Part shown: positions 35,900 through 45,346 of the stretch, piece after piece
Layout of the letters: each line of letters starts with the position of its first letter
How positions within the stretch are numbered: position 1 is the first letter of the stretch
Assembly: GCA_025354165.1 (NCBI GenBank)
Contig: JANXNI010000052.1
Location: 62,001-126,000, forward strand
Source of the DNA: Burkholderiales bacterium
GTDB taxonomy: Bacteria > Pseudomonadota > Gammaproteobacteria > Burkholderiales > Casimicrobiaceae
Direction of reading: 5' to 3'
Length of the DNA: 64,000 nt
The notes under the pieces: generated by a model
Database searches by the model: none
What the model was told of the DNA's origin: nothing
The model's input: only the letters and a program-made list of their open reading frames with translations
Translations under genes and position numbers: made by a program

Positions 35900-36616
35900 T
35901 TAGGGCTTCTTCGGGGCGTCGTCTTTTTTGGCGGCATCTTTAGCTGGAGCTTCCTTTGCTTTGGCAGCATCCGCTTTTTTCTTGGCAGCTTCGTCTTTTT
36001 TGGCTTTGGCGTCAGCTTCTTTTTTTGCTTTGGCCTCGTCAGCCTTGGCTTTCTTGTCAGCGGCTTTCTTGGCTGCGGCTTCTGATTTGGCTTTTTTGGC
36101 TTCTTCTTTTTTCGCTTTGTCAGCAGCAGCCTTTTCGTCTTTGCTCATTGGCTTGTCAGCAGCTTTTGGCGCGGCAGCAGCAGCAGCAGCAGGTGCAGCG
36201 GCTTTAGGCGCTTCTTTTGTTGCAGCAGCGGCTGGAGCGGCCATCTTGCCCGCATCAGCTTTCGGAGCGGCGGCAGCACCGGCGGCAGCGGCTGGGGCAG
36301 CAGCTTTGCCAGCGTCAGCTTTAGGCGTGTCTTTTTTGGCTTCGGTTTTCCAGTCGATTTTGGTCGGGCCAGAAGTCGAAATCTTGTCTTTCATTCCGAC
36401 GAAGTTTTTGTCGCCAATGCCTTCTACCTTGATCAGGTCTTCATTCGACTTGAATGGGCCATTTTTGGCGCGGTAGTCGATGATCGCTTTGGCGCGGACT
36501 GGACCAACTTCTGGCAGCGCTTCGAGTTCAGACTGGGTTGCGGTGTTGATGTTGACGGCAGCGAATGCCGAGCCAGCCAGCAGGAATGCTGCGAGCAGTG
36601 CGTAGATTTTGTTCAT
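35900..36616 (-). CDS. ComEA-like helix-hairpin-helix protein with a histone-H1-like tail
   Basis: Signal peptide MNKIYALLAAFLLAGSAFA, then one helix-hairpin-helix domain of the ComEA type (VNINTATQSELEALPEVG, IIDYRAKNGPF, IKVEGIGDKNF). ComEA binds incoming DNA in the periplasm during natural transformation. Unlike usual short ComEA homologues (about 100 residues), residues from about 100 on form a tail of roughly 140 residues made of Lys, Ala, Pro, Asp and Glu, with AAPAAAA and KKADAAKAK-type repeats that look like bacterial histone-H1-like proteins. The start at 36616 sets the signal peptide; the frame is open up to 36718. It is bounded by its own terminator. Confidence 0.85.
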   Translation of the reverse strand: MNKIYALLAAFLLAGSAFAAVNINTATQSELEALPEVGPVRAKAIIDYRAKNGPFKSNEDLIKVEGIGDKNFVGMKDKISTSGPTKIDWKTEAKKDTPKADAGKAAAPAAAAGAAAAPKADAGKMAAPAAAATKEAPKAAAPAAAAAAAPKAADKPMSKDEKAAADKAKKEEAKKAKSEAAAKKAADKKAKADEAKAKKEADAKAKKDEAAKKKADAAKAKEAPAKDAAKKDDAPKKP

Positions 36617-36805
36617 AATTTTTGTGTCTCTCCGTGGAAATTCCGGCTTGCCGGTGGGTGACGATTCAAACTGGCTTGTCGCGCTACTTGGGATAACGCG
36701 CCCTGTGCAGCAAAACACCGCCAGTCATGGTGTGCCGCTTAAACGCGCAAATTGTAGCGGGGGTTGACAAATCTGAGCATTCACTCAGTCAGCCTGCGAC
36801 AGCCG

Positions 36806-37903
36806 TCAGATGAGGTGCCGCGAAACCCTGGGCGCTACGGCTGTCAACAGCTCGTAGCCAATCGTTCCCGCCGCCGCCGCGACTTCGTCCACAGGCAGTT
36901 GCGTGCCCCACAACTCAACCGGCGTGCCGACTCGCGCCAGTTCAATATCCGTCACGTCGACCGTGATTTTGTCCATCGAGACGCGGCCGACCACGCGGGT
37001 ACGCTGTCCGGCGACCAGTATTGGCGTGCCGGTGCCAGCGCTTCTTGGATAACCGTCGGCGTAGCCGCAGGCGACGACCGCAACGCGCTCGTTTTTGCTG
37101 GCGACGTAGGTTGCGCCGTAACCTACCCGTTCGCCCGCTTTGAGCGATTGCACGCCGATGATTTCGGTGGTGAATGCCATGGCAGGTTTGAGTTTTAGTG
37201 AGGCGGCGCTGCGGGTTACATGCGAAAACGGCGTTGCGCCATAGAGCATGATGCCGGGGCGAACAGAGTCGGTGCCGGTCTCCGCGCGCTCGTTTGATCC
37301 GACGCGGTCAAAATCGAAACAGGCCGCCGAATTCGCCACGGATCGCGCAAATGGCAATCCCGCTGTGGCGTGAACAAACGCGCGGAGTGCCTCAAGATGC
37401 CCGTCGCGTTCATCGGCGCTGGCGAAATGTGTCATCAGCGTAATGTCGCCCACGCCGGAATTGAGCACCAGACGGGTGGCGACGTCGCGCGCGCGCTCGA
37501 CGCGAAAACCGAGACGGTTCATGCCAGTGTTGAACTTCAAGTAGATATCGAGCTTGCGCGCGAGCGGTGTGGCTTCAAATTCGCTTAATTGTTCGTCGGA
37601 ATGAATCACGCAGGCGAGGCGATGCTCGGCGGCGGCGTGCCAGTCGACAGCGGCGTAGCAACCTTCGAGCAACAGGATTGGCTTTTTCCAGCCCATTTCA
37701 CGCAGACGAATCGCGTTTTCAATTTCAATCAGCGCCAGTCCGTCGGCGGCGGCGAACGCCTGCATGGCGGCGGCGATGCCGTGTCCGTAAGCATCAGCCT
37801 TGATCACCGCCCACGTCTGCGCACCGTGCGTTAACTGTTGCACAAGTGCGAGGTTGTGCGTCATTGCGGCGCGGTCAATGGTGGCTACGAGCGGTCTTGG
37901 CAT
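36806..37903 (-). CDS. alr: Alanine racemase
   Basis: PLP enzyme making D-alanine for peptidoglycan. The PLP lysine is K35 in VIKADAYGHG; the catalytic Tyr is in VGYGATYVA. ATG 37903 (MPRPLVATIDRAA) is the family start; ATG and TTG alternatives lie a few codons upstream to 37921. It is divergent from lplT, a common betaproteobacterial pairing. Confidence 0.95.
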   Translation of the reverse strand: MPRPLVATIDRAAMTHNLALVQQLTHGAQTWAVIKADAYGHGIAAAMQAFAAADGLALIEIENAIRLREMGWKKPILLLEGCYAAVDWHAAAEHRLACVIHSDEQLSEFEATPLARKLDIYLKFNTGMNRLGFRVERARDVATRLVLNSGVGDITLMTHFASADERDGHLEALRAFVHATAGLPFARSVANSAACFDFDRVGSNERAETGTDSVRPGIMLYGATPFSHVTRSAASLKLKPAMAFTTEIIGVQSLKAGERVGYGATYVASKNERVAVVACGYADGYPRSAGTGTPILVAGQRTRVVGRVSMDKITVDVTDIELARVGTPVELWGTQLPVDEVAAAAGTIGYELLTAVAPRVSRHLI

Positions 37904-38070
37904 GGTGCATTGCGTCATCAAGCGATATCGGGGCCTATGCTACTCTCCGATTCGAGATTGATTGACGGCTCGTATCGCGAAAATAAACGTCGTGCGTGCG
38001 ATGCGGATTCTGAGGGGGAACCGCAGGCAGCCCGTCGACGGCAACCAGAAAAACAGGAGACGAGTAGCGC

Positions 38071-39345
38071 ATGCAGCGCGGGTTTTACACGATCATGGCG
38101 GCGCAGTTTTTCAGCTCGCTCGCCGATAACGCGCTGTTTGTCGCTGCGTATCAATTGCTTCGCTACGACGGCGCGCCGAGCTGGCAGGGCGCGGCCTTGG
38201 TGCCGTTGTTCGCGTTTTTCTATGTCGTACTGGCTCCGTTCGTGGGCGCGTTTGCGGATCGTTTCCCCAAAGGTCGCGTGATGTTCACGTCGAACCTGAT
38301 CAAAGTGGTCGGCTGCCTGCTGCTCTTGTTCGGTACTCATCCGTTGATGGCGTACGCCGTCGTTGGGCTCGGCGCGGCGGCGTATTCGCCCGCGAAGTAC
38401 GGCATCCTCACTGAGCTTTTGCCGCCATCGCAACTGGTCAAGGCTAACGGCTGGATTGAGGGCTTGACCATTATGTCGATCATCATGGGCAACGTGCTGG
38501 GCGGCGTGCTGGTCGGGCCAAAGGTCGGCGACTGGTTGCTTGATCTTGATTTTCCGATGCTGGATTTTGATATTGCCACTGCGCCGGAGGCAGCAATTGC
38601 CTGCATGATCGCGGTGTACGTGGTGGCGGCGGCGTTTAACCTGCGCATTCCGCACACCGGTGTTGCCATGCAACCGATCCCGACCGCGACGCATTTATTG
38701 CCCGATTTCTGGCATTGCAACACGCGTTTGTGGCGCGACAAACTGGGCCAGATTTCGCTCGCGACGACGACGTTGTTTTGGGGCGCGGCCGGCAACCTGA
38801 AAGTGATCGTGATCGCGTGGGCGGCCACTGCGCTGTCGTACAGCGTGACCGAGTCGACCACTTTGGTGGGTGTCGTCGGCATCGGCACGGCGGCGGGAGC
38901 GGTGTATGCGTCGATGCGCGCCTCGCTTGATCGAGCGACCAACGTGATCCCCCTCGGCATCGGCATGGGCGTTGCCGTCGCCTGCATGGTTTTCATTCAC
39001 CATCTGTGGATCGCGGTGCCGTTCCTGATTTTTCTGGGTGCGATTGGCGGTTATCTCGTGGTGCCAATGAACGCGTTGTTGCAACATCGTGGTCACATGT
39101 TGATGGGCGCGGGGCGCTCGATTGCCGTGCAAAACTTCAACGAACAGCTGGCGATCCTGTTGCTAGGCGGTTTCTACACGCTGATGACCAGCCTGGAGCT
39201 GTCGATTTTCGCGTCGGTCGCGACGTTCGGTTTGTTGGTGGCGGCGTTTATGTACCTGATCGGCCGTTGGCACAAATCAAACCTCGTACATCACAAAGCG
39301 GAATTGGACCGGTTGCTCGCGATTGCCAAGAGCGACAAACATTAG
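38071..39345 (+). CDS. lplT: Lysophospholipid transporter LplT
   Basis: Major-facilitator protein with about 12 membrane segments that flips lysophospholipids across the inner membrane. FYTIMAAQFFSSLADNALFV and FADRFPKGRVMFTSNLIKVVG are family signatures. ATG 38071 is 10-15 nt after an ACAGGAGA ribosome binding site. Unlike many relatives it has no acyltransferase fusion. Confidence 0.9.
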   Translation: MQRGFYTIMAAQFFSSLADNALFVAAYQLLRYDGAPSWQGAALVPLFAFFYVVLAPFVGAFADRFPKGRVMFTSNLIKVVGCLLLLFGTHPLMAYAVVGLGAAAYSPAKYGILTELLPPSQLVKANGWIEGLTIMSIIMGNVLGGVLVGPKVGDWLLDLDFPMLDFDIATAPEAAIACMIAVYVVAAAFNLRIPHTGVAMQPIPTATHLLPDFWHCNTRLWRDKLGQISLATTTLFWGAAGNLKVIVIAWAATALSYSVTESTTLVGVVGIGTAAGAVYASMRASLDRATNVIPLGIGMGVAVACMVFIHHLWIAVPFLIFLGAIGGYLVVPMNALLQHRGHMLMGAGRSIAVQNFNEQLAILLLGGFYTLMTSLELSIFASVATFGLLVAAFMYLIGRWHKSNLVHHKAELDRLLAIAKSDKH

Positions 39346-39355
39346 TCCGCTATCA

Positions 39356-39467
39356 GCTTTTGGCTAAAAGCACACCGGCATAGGGGCTAACAGTTAATTA
39401 GGGTGAAAGTCGATATTTGAAGTAATTATCGGGTAGCCCCGGTGCAACGGGCGTTTCAGCGAAAAGC
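39356..39467. repeat. 112-bp dyad-symmetric element, copy 4
   Basis: Left arm 39356-39382 (GCTTTTGGC...), GGGGCT 39383-39388, 46-nt core 39389-39434 with GTCGAT at core positions 21-26, AGCCCC 39435-39440, right arm 39441-39467 (...GCGAAAAGC). It fills the gap between the convergent lplT and ROK kinase genes. Confidence 0.85.
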
Positions 39468-39495
39468 TGTTATCTGAGTTTGTCGGAAAAAAGCC

Positions 39496-40392
39496 TCACC
39501 AAAGCCAAGCCGCACCGCGCACGCCGCCCGAATCGCCATGTACGTTCGGTGAAATTTTGGTCTCTACAAATTCGCTGAAAACGTAGCGCGGCAACAGTTT
39601 CGGCACATTGTCATACAGCCGCGTGATGTTCGACACGCCGCCGCCGAGCACGATGACGTCCGGGTCGATCACGTTGATGATTGTGGCTAAAGCCCGCGCC
39701 AGACGGTCTTCTACGCGCCGCAGATACATCTCCGCGATCTCGTCTCCGGCGTCCGCGCGTTTGACGATTTCGCTGGTGATGACGCCGCTATCGCCGAAAT
39801 GCGCTGCGATGCCGGGGCCTGACAGCCACGTCTCGATGCAGCCCAATTTTCCGCAGTAACAGCGCGTGCCGGGAAACTCATCGGCGGCAGGCCAGGGCAG
39901 CGGATTGTGTCCCCATTCGCCTGCAATCGCGTGCAATCCATTGACGATTTTTCCGTCGACAACGATGCCGCCGCCGACGCCGGTGCCAAGGATCACGCCG
40001 AAGACAATCTGGGCACCTTTTCCCGCACCGTCGACTGCCTCGGACAGCGCAAAACAATTGGCGTCATTGGCTATTCGCACCTCACGCTTGAGCCGCGATT
40101 CGAGCGCCTGTTTGACTGGTTGTCCGTTGAGCATGACCGTGTTCGAGCCCCGCAGCAGCCCGGTCTTCGGCGACAGCGAACCCGGCGTGCCGATGCCGAC
40201 AGACCCTGTCGCATTGAGCGAAACCTCGCAACGCTCGACCAGTCCGGTGATCGCATCGTAGATCGCATCGGCCGTGAGCTTGGGCGTGGGCACTCGCTCA
40301 CGCCAGACAACCGCACCGTTATCGGCCAGCGCCACGGCCTCAATTTTGGTGCCGCCGAGGTCGACACCGATGCGAAATTTTTCTGTGTTCAT
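39496..40392 (-). CDS. ROK-family sugar kinase (fructokinase-like)
   Basis: Phosphorylates a hexose or amino sugar with ATP. The phosphate loop RIGVDLGGTKIEA, GTGVGGGIVVDG, the ROK zinc-site cluster EWGHNPLP...CYCGKLGCIETWLSG are present. The exact sugar cannot be read; fructokinase or N-acetylglucosamine kinase are both possible. ATG 40392 gives the right N-terminus; the longer frame to 40539 adds an Arg-rich stretch that is not real. Confidence 0.88.
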   Translation of the reverse strand: MNTEKFRIGVDLGGTKIEAVALADNGAVVWRERVPTPKLTADAIYDAITGLVERCEVSLNATGSVGIGTPGSLSPKTGLLRGSNTVMLNGQPVKQALESRLKREVRIANDANCFALSEAVDGAGKGAQIVFGVILGTGVGGGIVVDGKIVNGLHAIAGEWGHNPLPWPAADEFPGTRCYCGKLGCIETWLSGPGIAAHFGDSGVITSEIVKRADAGDEIAEMYLRRVEDRLARALATIINVIDPDVIVLGGGVSNITRLYDNVPKLLPRYVFSEFVETKISPNVHGDSGGVRGAAWLW

Positions 40393-40477
40393 GACCGAAA
40401 TGCTACTTGCGGCGGCGGCGGCTAGGGCAGGGCGCGTACTTCCGCAAAGGCGCGCCCGTACTACTTGCGCATTGCGC

Positions 40478-41155
40478 TTACGCCGTGACCGTCGCCCCGG
40501 TCGGCAGCAGACACACCGCGCCCGTCCCCGCCAATCCACAATATCCGTCCGGGTTTTTGGCGAGATATTGCTGGTGATACTCCTCTGCGTAGAAGAAATG
40601 CGGCGTGGCTTCGCCCGGCATCCCGCCCAGAATTTCGGTGGTGATTTTGCCCAGGCCGCGTGCGCTCAGTGCCGCTTGAAACTGCGCTTTGGTGGTTTCA
40701 ACCGCGGCGCGCTGTTCGGGCGTGTAGCAATAGATGGCTGATCGATACTGGCTACCCATGTCGTTCCCCTGACGCATGCCCTGTGTCGGGTCATGCGCTT
40801 CCCAGAACACCTTTAGCAATTGCTCGTAACTTACTTTGCCCGGGTCATACACAACCAGCACCATCTCGGTGTGGCCAGTGCGCCCGGTGCAGGTTTCCTG
40901 ATAGGTCGGGTTCTGCGTGAACCCCCCGGCGTAACCCACGGCCGTGGAATACACACCCGGCTGTTCCCAGAACTCGCGCTCCGCACCCCAGAAGCAGCCC
41001 ATTGCGAACTGTGCGAGCTGCAAGCCCTCGGGGAACGGCGCGACGATGTCGTTGCCGTTAGCGAAGTGTTTGCGCGATACCGTGATCGGCTCAGTACGTC
41101 CCGGCAGCGCTTCGGACGCGCTCACCATCGATGTTGATTTTCCGAAAAATCCCAT
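40478..41155 (-). CDS. msrA: Peptide methionine sulfoxide reductase MsrA
   Basis: Reduces methionine-S-sulfoxide in proteins. The catalytic C54 is in [36 protein letters not shown] and [11 protein letters not shown] follow as in the family. Extra Cys near the C-terminus (GYCGLAG, GAVCLLP) would serve recycling. Its length is 225. Confidence 0.95.
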   Translation of the reverse strand: MGFFGKSTSMVSASEALPGRTEPITVSRKHFANGNDIVAPFPEGLQLAQFAMGCFWGAEREFWEQPGVYSTAVGYAGGFTQNPTYQETCTGRTGHTEMVLVVYDPGKVSYEQLLKVFWEAHDPTQGMRQGNDMGSQYRSAIYCYTPEQRAAVETTKAQFQAALSARGLGKITTEILGGMPGEATPHFFYAEEYHQQYLAKNPDGYCGLAGTGAVCLLPTGATVTA

Positions 41156-41260
41156 AACTCAGCTCCGTATAAAAATGCACCGTTCCTATTAGTGTGTGGC
41201 CATAGCGCGAGCTTACAATCGTTGCAACAAAAATATTGAATATCTACGGGAGCGGTCGAT

Positions 41261-41719
41261 ATGGACAAACGCGCGGCCACGATTGCCGGCCTCATTGCAG
41301 CGATCTTAAGCCTGCTGCTGGGCATGGGCGTTTTGCAGTTGTTGCATGACAACGCGTTCGGCCTCCCGCGTCTGCTGGCGACCATCGTGCTCGGGCGTGA
41401 CGCGCTTGATCCGGATTTGACGCCAAACAGCACCGCATTCGTCGTCGGAGCAGCGGCGCACCTCGTGCTCGGTCTCGTCTTCGCGTTCGTAATTTCGTTC
41501 ACGCTGCACCGCTGGGGCTTCTGGGTCGGGCTGATTGGCGGCGGTCTGTTCGGCCTCGCGCTGTACGCGATCAACACCTACACCATGAGCGCATTTTTTC
41601 CGGAGTTCTATCATTACAGAAGCTGGTTTATGGTGGGTTTGCATGTGGTGTTTGGCGCGCTCTGTGGCGGCATTTATGAATCGCTGGAACGGGATCGCCG
41701 TTCCATGTATCGTCGCTAG
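41261..41719 (+). CDS. Hypothetical membrane protein
   Basis: 152 residues with about four hydrophobic segments (ATIAGLIAAILSLLLGMGVL, AAAHLVLGLVFAFVI, WGFWVGLIGGGLFGLALYAI, MVGLHVVFGALCGGIY). No family recognised. It is 15 bp upstream of the M48 peptidase gene in the same direction, so they are probably co-transcribed. Confidence 0.7.
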   Translation: MDKRAATIAGLIAAILSLLLGMGVLQLLHDNAFGLPRLLATIVLGRDALDPDLTPNSTAFVVGAAAHLVLGLVFAFVISFTLHRWGFWVGLIGGGLFGLALYAINTYTMSAFFPEFYHYRSWFMVGLHVVFGALCGGIYESLERDRRSMYRR

Positions 41720-41734
41720 GGAGGCACACGAATC

Positions 41735-42526
41735 ATGAACAAAATTCAACTCGTCATCGCACTCATCGTCGCGGCGTTTTCACTTTTCTCGTATTTCGGT
41801 TCTTCGTCAGTGAATCAGATCACGGGCGAGAAACAGCACATTGGTGGCATGTCGCAAAAACAAGAAGTGGCGATGGGTCTGCAATCGGCCCCGCAGATGG
41901 CGCAGCAGATGGGCGGCCTGTCGCAGGACGCTCGTGCGCGCGAGTTAGTGTCGCAGGTAGGGGCGAAAGTTGTTGCGCAGTCGGTCGCTGCCAAATCCGG
42001 CTATCCGTTCAAATTTCACACGCTTGCCGACCCGCGTACGGTTAACGCTTTTGCGTTGCCGGGCGGGCAGATCTTCATCACGATGTCATTGCTGTCAAAA
42101 CTGGAGACTGAAGGTCAACTCGCAGGCGTGCTTGGGCATGAGGTTGGCCATGTGCTCGCCCGCCACAGCGCCGAGCACATCGCCAAAGATCAGCTCACAC
42201 AAGGCCTCACCGGCGCGTTCGCGATGGGCTCCGGCTCGATGAATGCCGCGCAAATCGGGCAGATGGTCGGCCAGATGACGATGCTCAAATACGGCCGCGA
42301 TGACGAGCTGGAAGCCGATGGGCTGGGCCTGCGCCTGATGTCGGAAGCGGGATACGATCCGCGTGCGATGATTCGCGTGATGCAGATTCTGGAGAAAGCC
42401 TCGGGCGGCTCGCGCAATCCGGAGTTCCAAAGCTCACACCCTAGCCCGCCACACCGGATTGAAGAAATTAACGCCAAGCTGAAAAAAGCGTTTCCGAACG
42501 GCATTCCCGCGGGCCTCACGCCCTAA
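41735..42526 (+). CDS. M48 family metallopeptidase
   Basis: Secreted or membrane-anchored zinc protease: N-terminal hydrophobic anchor (IQLVIALIVAAFSLFSYF), HEVGH zinc motif (H135, E136, H139) and the third ligand Glu in DELEADGLGLRLM. HTLADPRTVNAFALPGGQI is the usual M48 strand region. The likely setting is envelope protein quality control, as for YcaL/LoiP/BepA relatives. Confidence 0.9.
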   Translation: MNKIQLVIALIVAAFSLFSYFGSSSVNQITGEKQHIGGMSQKQEVAMGLQSAPQMAQQMGGLSQDARARELVSQVGAKVVAQSVAAKSGYPFKFHTLADPRTVNAFALPGGQIFITMSLLSKLETEGQLAGVLGHEVGHVLARHSAEHIAKDQLTQGLTGAFAMGSGSMNAAQIGQMVGQMTMLKYGRDDELEADGLGLRLMSEAGYDPRAMIRVMQILEKASGGSRNPEFQSSHPSPPHRIEEINAKLKKAFPNGIPAGLTP

Positions 42527-42548
42527 TTTAGTCCGTTCCGGCGCAGCT

Positions 42549-43577
42549 TTGCACTTCCTTCGAGATTTTCCGCTCGCTGCGTTCAACACGTTCGGTGTCG
42601 CCGCGACAGCGCGGCAATTCGCCACGGTGTCGACCGAGGCGGCGCTGATGGACTGGTGTGCGCGCAACGGCCAGGCAACGCCACCTTTTTTACTCGGCGG
42701 CGGCAGCAATTTATTGCTCACGCGAGACATCGAAGCCCCGGTGCTGCAAATCGCGCTACGCGGCGCGCGCATCGTGTTCGACGAGGGCAATACGGCGCTG
42801 GTGGAAGCGATGGCCGGTGAGCCGTGGCACGCGTTTGTGTTGTGGACCCTGGCGAAAGGTTTAAGTGGGCTGGAAAACCTGTCGCTGATTCCGGGCTTTG
42901 TCGGCGCCGCACCGGTGCAAAACGTCGGTGCTTATGGCGTTGAAACGGCCGACCTGCTCGACAGCGTCACCGCGATTGATACGCGTACTGGTGAGCATCG
43001 CGAATTTCGCAACCGTGACTGTCAGTTTGGCTATCGCGATAGCGTGTTCAAGCGCCTGCACGAAGGTCAGCGCGACCAATACGCCATCCTGCGGGTGCGC
43101 TTCCGGTTGTCGAGAAATTTCACGCCACACATCGATTACGGCGATGTCAAAACAGAGTTACAACGGGCGGGCATTTCAGCGCCCACCGCATTGGACGTAT
43201 CGCGCGCCGTGATCGCTATTCGTTCGAGCAAGTTACCCGATCCTGCTGTTATCGGCAACGCCGGAAGTTTCTTCAAAAACCCGGTGCTCGATGCACAAAC
43301 CGCCAGTGCATTGAAAGAGAAATTCCCTGATATGCCGCAGTATCGGGGGAAAGACGGCGTGAAGATTGCGGCCGGCTGGCTGATCGAACAGGCGGGCTGG
43401 AAAGGCCGTCGTTTGTCGCCAGCCAGCGCGGCGGGCGTGCACGAAAAACACGCGCTGGTGATCGTCAATCGTGGCTGGGCGACCGGGGCCGAAATCTGGG
43501 CATTGGCGCAGGCAGTTCAGGCTGACGTCGCCGAGAAATTCGGCATCACGTTGGAACCGGAACCACGCGTGGTTTGA
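42549..43577 (+). CDS. murB: UDP-N-acetylenolpyruvoylglucosamine reductase MurB
   Basis: FAD enzyme that makes UDP-N-acetylmuramic acid. FNTFGVAATARQ, the FAD loop LGGGSNLLLT, SLIPGFVGAAPVQNVGAYG, FGYRDSVFK and the catalytic Ser in GNAGSFFKNP are present. The start is TTG 42549; no ATG lies nearby in frame and the family N-terminus requires this region. Confidence 0.95.
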   Translation: MHFLRDFPLAAFNTFGVAATARQFATVSTEAALMDWCARNGQATPPFLLGGGSNLLLTRDIEAPVLQIALRGARIVFDEGNTALVEAMAGEPWHAFVLWTLAKGLSGLENLSLIPGFVGAAPVQNVGAYGVETADLLDSVTAIDTRTGEHREFRNRDCQFGYRDSVFKRLHEGQRDQYAILRVRFRLSRNFTPHIDYGDVKTELQRAGISAPTALDVSRAVIAIRSSKLPDPAVIGNAGSFFKNPVLDAQTASALKEKFPDMPQYRGKDGVKIAAGWLIEQAGWKGRRLSPASAAGVHEKHALVIVNRGWATGAEIWALAQAVQADVAEKFGITLEPEPRVV

Positions 43578-43617
43578 TGCCGCGCTCGCGGGTTCCGCCG
43601 CTCCTGCAAAGGCGCAC

Positions 43618-44352
43618 TTACCAAATCCCCAGCGCCGCCATCTGCGCTGCTGCCTGTGGCGACCAGCCGCGATTAGCCATTGGGCTGGCGGGGCTCGGAT
43701 GCAGCACGGTGCCAATTTTCAAATTCGGAAAATCATTCGCCAGCGCCGCGCGAGCCTGATTTTCGGCAAACTTTCCGACGCCAATGACCCATTCGGGATT
43801 TAGCGCTACAACGCATTCGCGAAGATGGTCATCACACGCTTGGTACAACGGTTTCGTCTCCGATTTATGGAGCTTGTCGGGTGTCACATTGCGCGCCTTG
43901 TCGAAAAATGCAAGCGGGCAATAATTCAGGACGAAATGATCGGCGAAAAAATCTTCTGCATGTGGAAATCGCTCAGAGAAAAGCGCCCACAAGCGCTGCC
44001 CCGAAACCTCCGATCGTGCACACGAAAACCCTTCAACGGGACGCGATGGATTGGGCGTTTTCGGTTGCGACACGGGCGCGTCAATCTTCATCCAGTCGCG
44101 CACCGCGCTGACTTCGCCGAATGGCACGCCCACCTGCGCCATGCCAAACGGGCCCGGATTCATGCCGAGAAAGACCACGCGCTTTTTGCCAGCACCGAAT
44201 TTGCGCAAGTACTGCTCGTGCGGGGCCCAGGCGTAATCAAGCGGGTTTAACGTATGCGTGACGGGCGAAGAAAAGTGAAGTGCATCAACGGTAGCGCTCA
44301 GCTGGCGCGCCGCAGCAATCAACGCATCCGTCGTCACGCCGCCTTTGGCCAC
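43618..44352 (-). CDS. SMUG1-like uracil-DNA glycosylase family protein
   Basis: Removes uracil or oxidised pyrimidines from DNA. FLGMNPGPFGMAQVGVPFGE is the SMUG1 motif A (with the Asn and the GMNPGP loop) and TVLHPSPASPMANRGW is the His-containing motif B. It overlaps the thioesterase stop by 19 nt and is last in the yajQ-led minus-strand cluster. Confidence 0.9.
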   Translation of the reverse strand: MAKGGVTTDALIAAARQLSATVDALHFSSPVTHTLNPLDYAWAPHEQYLRKFGAGKKRVVFLGMNPGPFGMAQVGVPFGEVSAVRDWMKIDAPVSQPKTPNPSRPVEGFSCARSEVSGQRLWALFSERFPHAEDFFADHFVLNYCPLAFFDKARNVTPDKLHKSETKPLYQACDDHLRECVVALNPEWVIGVGKFAENQARAALANDFPNLKIGTVLHPSPASPMANRGWSPQAAAQMAALGIW

Positions 44353-44774
44353 AACACCATCTGTGTGCAGCGAAACAGCGCGATCATTTTGTCAGTCTCT
44401 CGATGCTGCACCACCGCGTCCCACACCTGCGTGCTACGGCCCAGATGCTGGGGTCGCGCCTCGCAGTAAATGGTGCCGTCCAGCGCGGTGCCAAGATGGT
44501 TACTCTTGAGTTCGATAGTGGTGAAACCGCTGGCACCTTCAGGCAAATGCGACATGCAGCCGTAGCCGCAAATGGTGTCGGCCAGTGCAACGATAGTTGC
44601 CGCATGCAGGTAGCCGTTTGGTGCCAGCAGTTCATCTCGAACTTTCACCTCGGCAATGAGCAAACCTTCTTCAACCGCGAGCAGTTCAACCCCGATCAGT
44701 CCCGGCAGTTTGCCGACACCGTGATCCTGCATCGACGCGACGGTGAAACCCGTTCGCAAATGCTTTTTCGTCAT
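44334..44774 (-). CDS. PaaI-family hotdog thioesterase
   Basis: A single hotdog domain: GLIGVELLAVEEGLLIAEV, LLAPNGYLHAATIVALADTICGYG (substrate and catalytic region) and GFTTIELKSNHL. It probably hydrolyses acyl-CoA thioesters; the acyl group is unknown. It lies 2 nt after the outer-membrane protein gene. Confidence 0.85.
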   Translation of the reverse strand: MTKKHLRTGFTVASMQDHGVGKLPGLIGVELLAVEEGLLIAEVKVRDELLAPNGYLHAATIVALADTICGYGCMSHLPEGASGFTTIELKSNHLGTALDGTIYCEARPQHLGRSTQVWDAVVQHRETDKMIALFRCTQMVLWPKAA

Positions 44775-44776
44775 GC

Positions 44777-45346
44777 CTAAAACTGGTACCCGACGGCGAA
44801 CATCAGCGCGTTGCCACCGAGTAAGATGGTCTCAATCGTTGCGCCTTTAAAGCGAAAACCGAGCGACGGAATGATTCCCGGCGCGACGCCTGCTTTGTTG
44901 AAGGGAATCTTGTCGCGGTACTTGCCTTTGTAGCCGTGCAGCAGGCCGGCTGTGACCTTGACGTAGACGTAGTCGTTTACGTCCCAGCGTTGGCCCCAAT
45001 ACACCCACTGCGACGGTTGACCAAACGAATTGCGCAGAACCGCTGCACCAAACAGCGTCTTGTCCGCTCCCCAGACGCGGTCGTAGTTCGACTGGATTTC
45101 GAGGTTCACCATGCGGTTGTGATCGACGTGCTCTGCGCTGTAACTACGGTGCTTTGTATACACCCCGTACTGGATCGAAAACGTGTCGCCATCGCGCAGC
45201 CACGTATCAGCCGTGCGACCGTCGTCGGACGCGGCGCTCATAGCTCCCATGGGCGCTGCTGGCGAAGTCTGCGCAATCGCAGTGCCGGTCGCGAGTGTTC
45301 CAACCAACGCAACGACGGTCGCAATATGGAAAAAAAACTTCATCAA
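44777..45346 (-). CDS. Small outer-membrane beta-barrel protein (PagP-like look)
   Basis: A signal peptide (VVALVGTLATGTAIA) is followed by alternating strands and a C-terminal aromatic residue (FAVGYQF), typical of outer-membrane barrels. NSFGQPSQWVYWGQRW, VTAGLLHGYKGKY and IIPSLGFRF resemble the PagP/PagL-sized eight-strand barrels. No catalytic residue could be assigned with confidence; function unknown. It directly abuts the lipoprotein gene. Confidence 0.7.
   Translation of the reverse strand: MMKFFFHIATVVALVGTLATGTAIAQTSPAAPMGAMSAASDDGRTADTWLRDGDTFSIQYGVYTKHRSYSAEHVDHNRMVNLEIQSNYDRVWGADKTLFGAAVLRNSFGQPSQWVYWGQRWDVNDYVYVKVTAGLLHGYKGKYRDKIPFNKAGVAPGIIPSLGFRFKGATIETILLGGNALMFAVGYQF

Noticed and set aside
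35928-36476. A 182-residue Ala/Phe/Leu-rich plus-strand frame opposite the ComEA-like gene
   Set aside because: It is the reverse complement of the Lys/Ala tail; the repeating composition explains the open frame and its membrane-like look.
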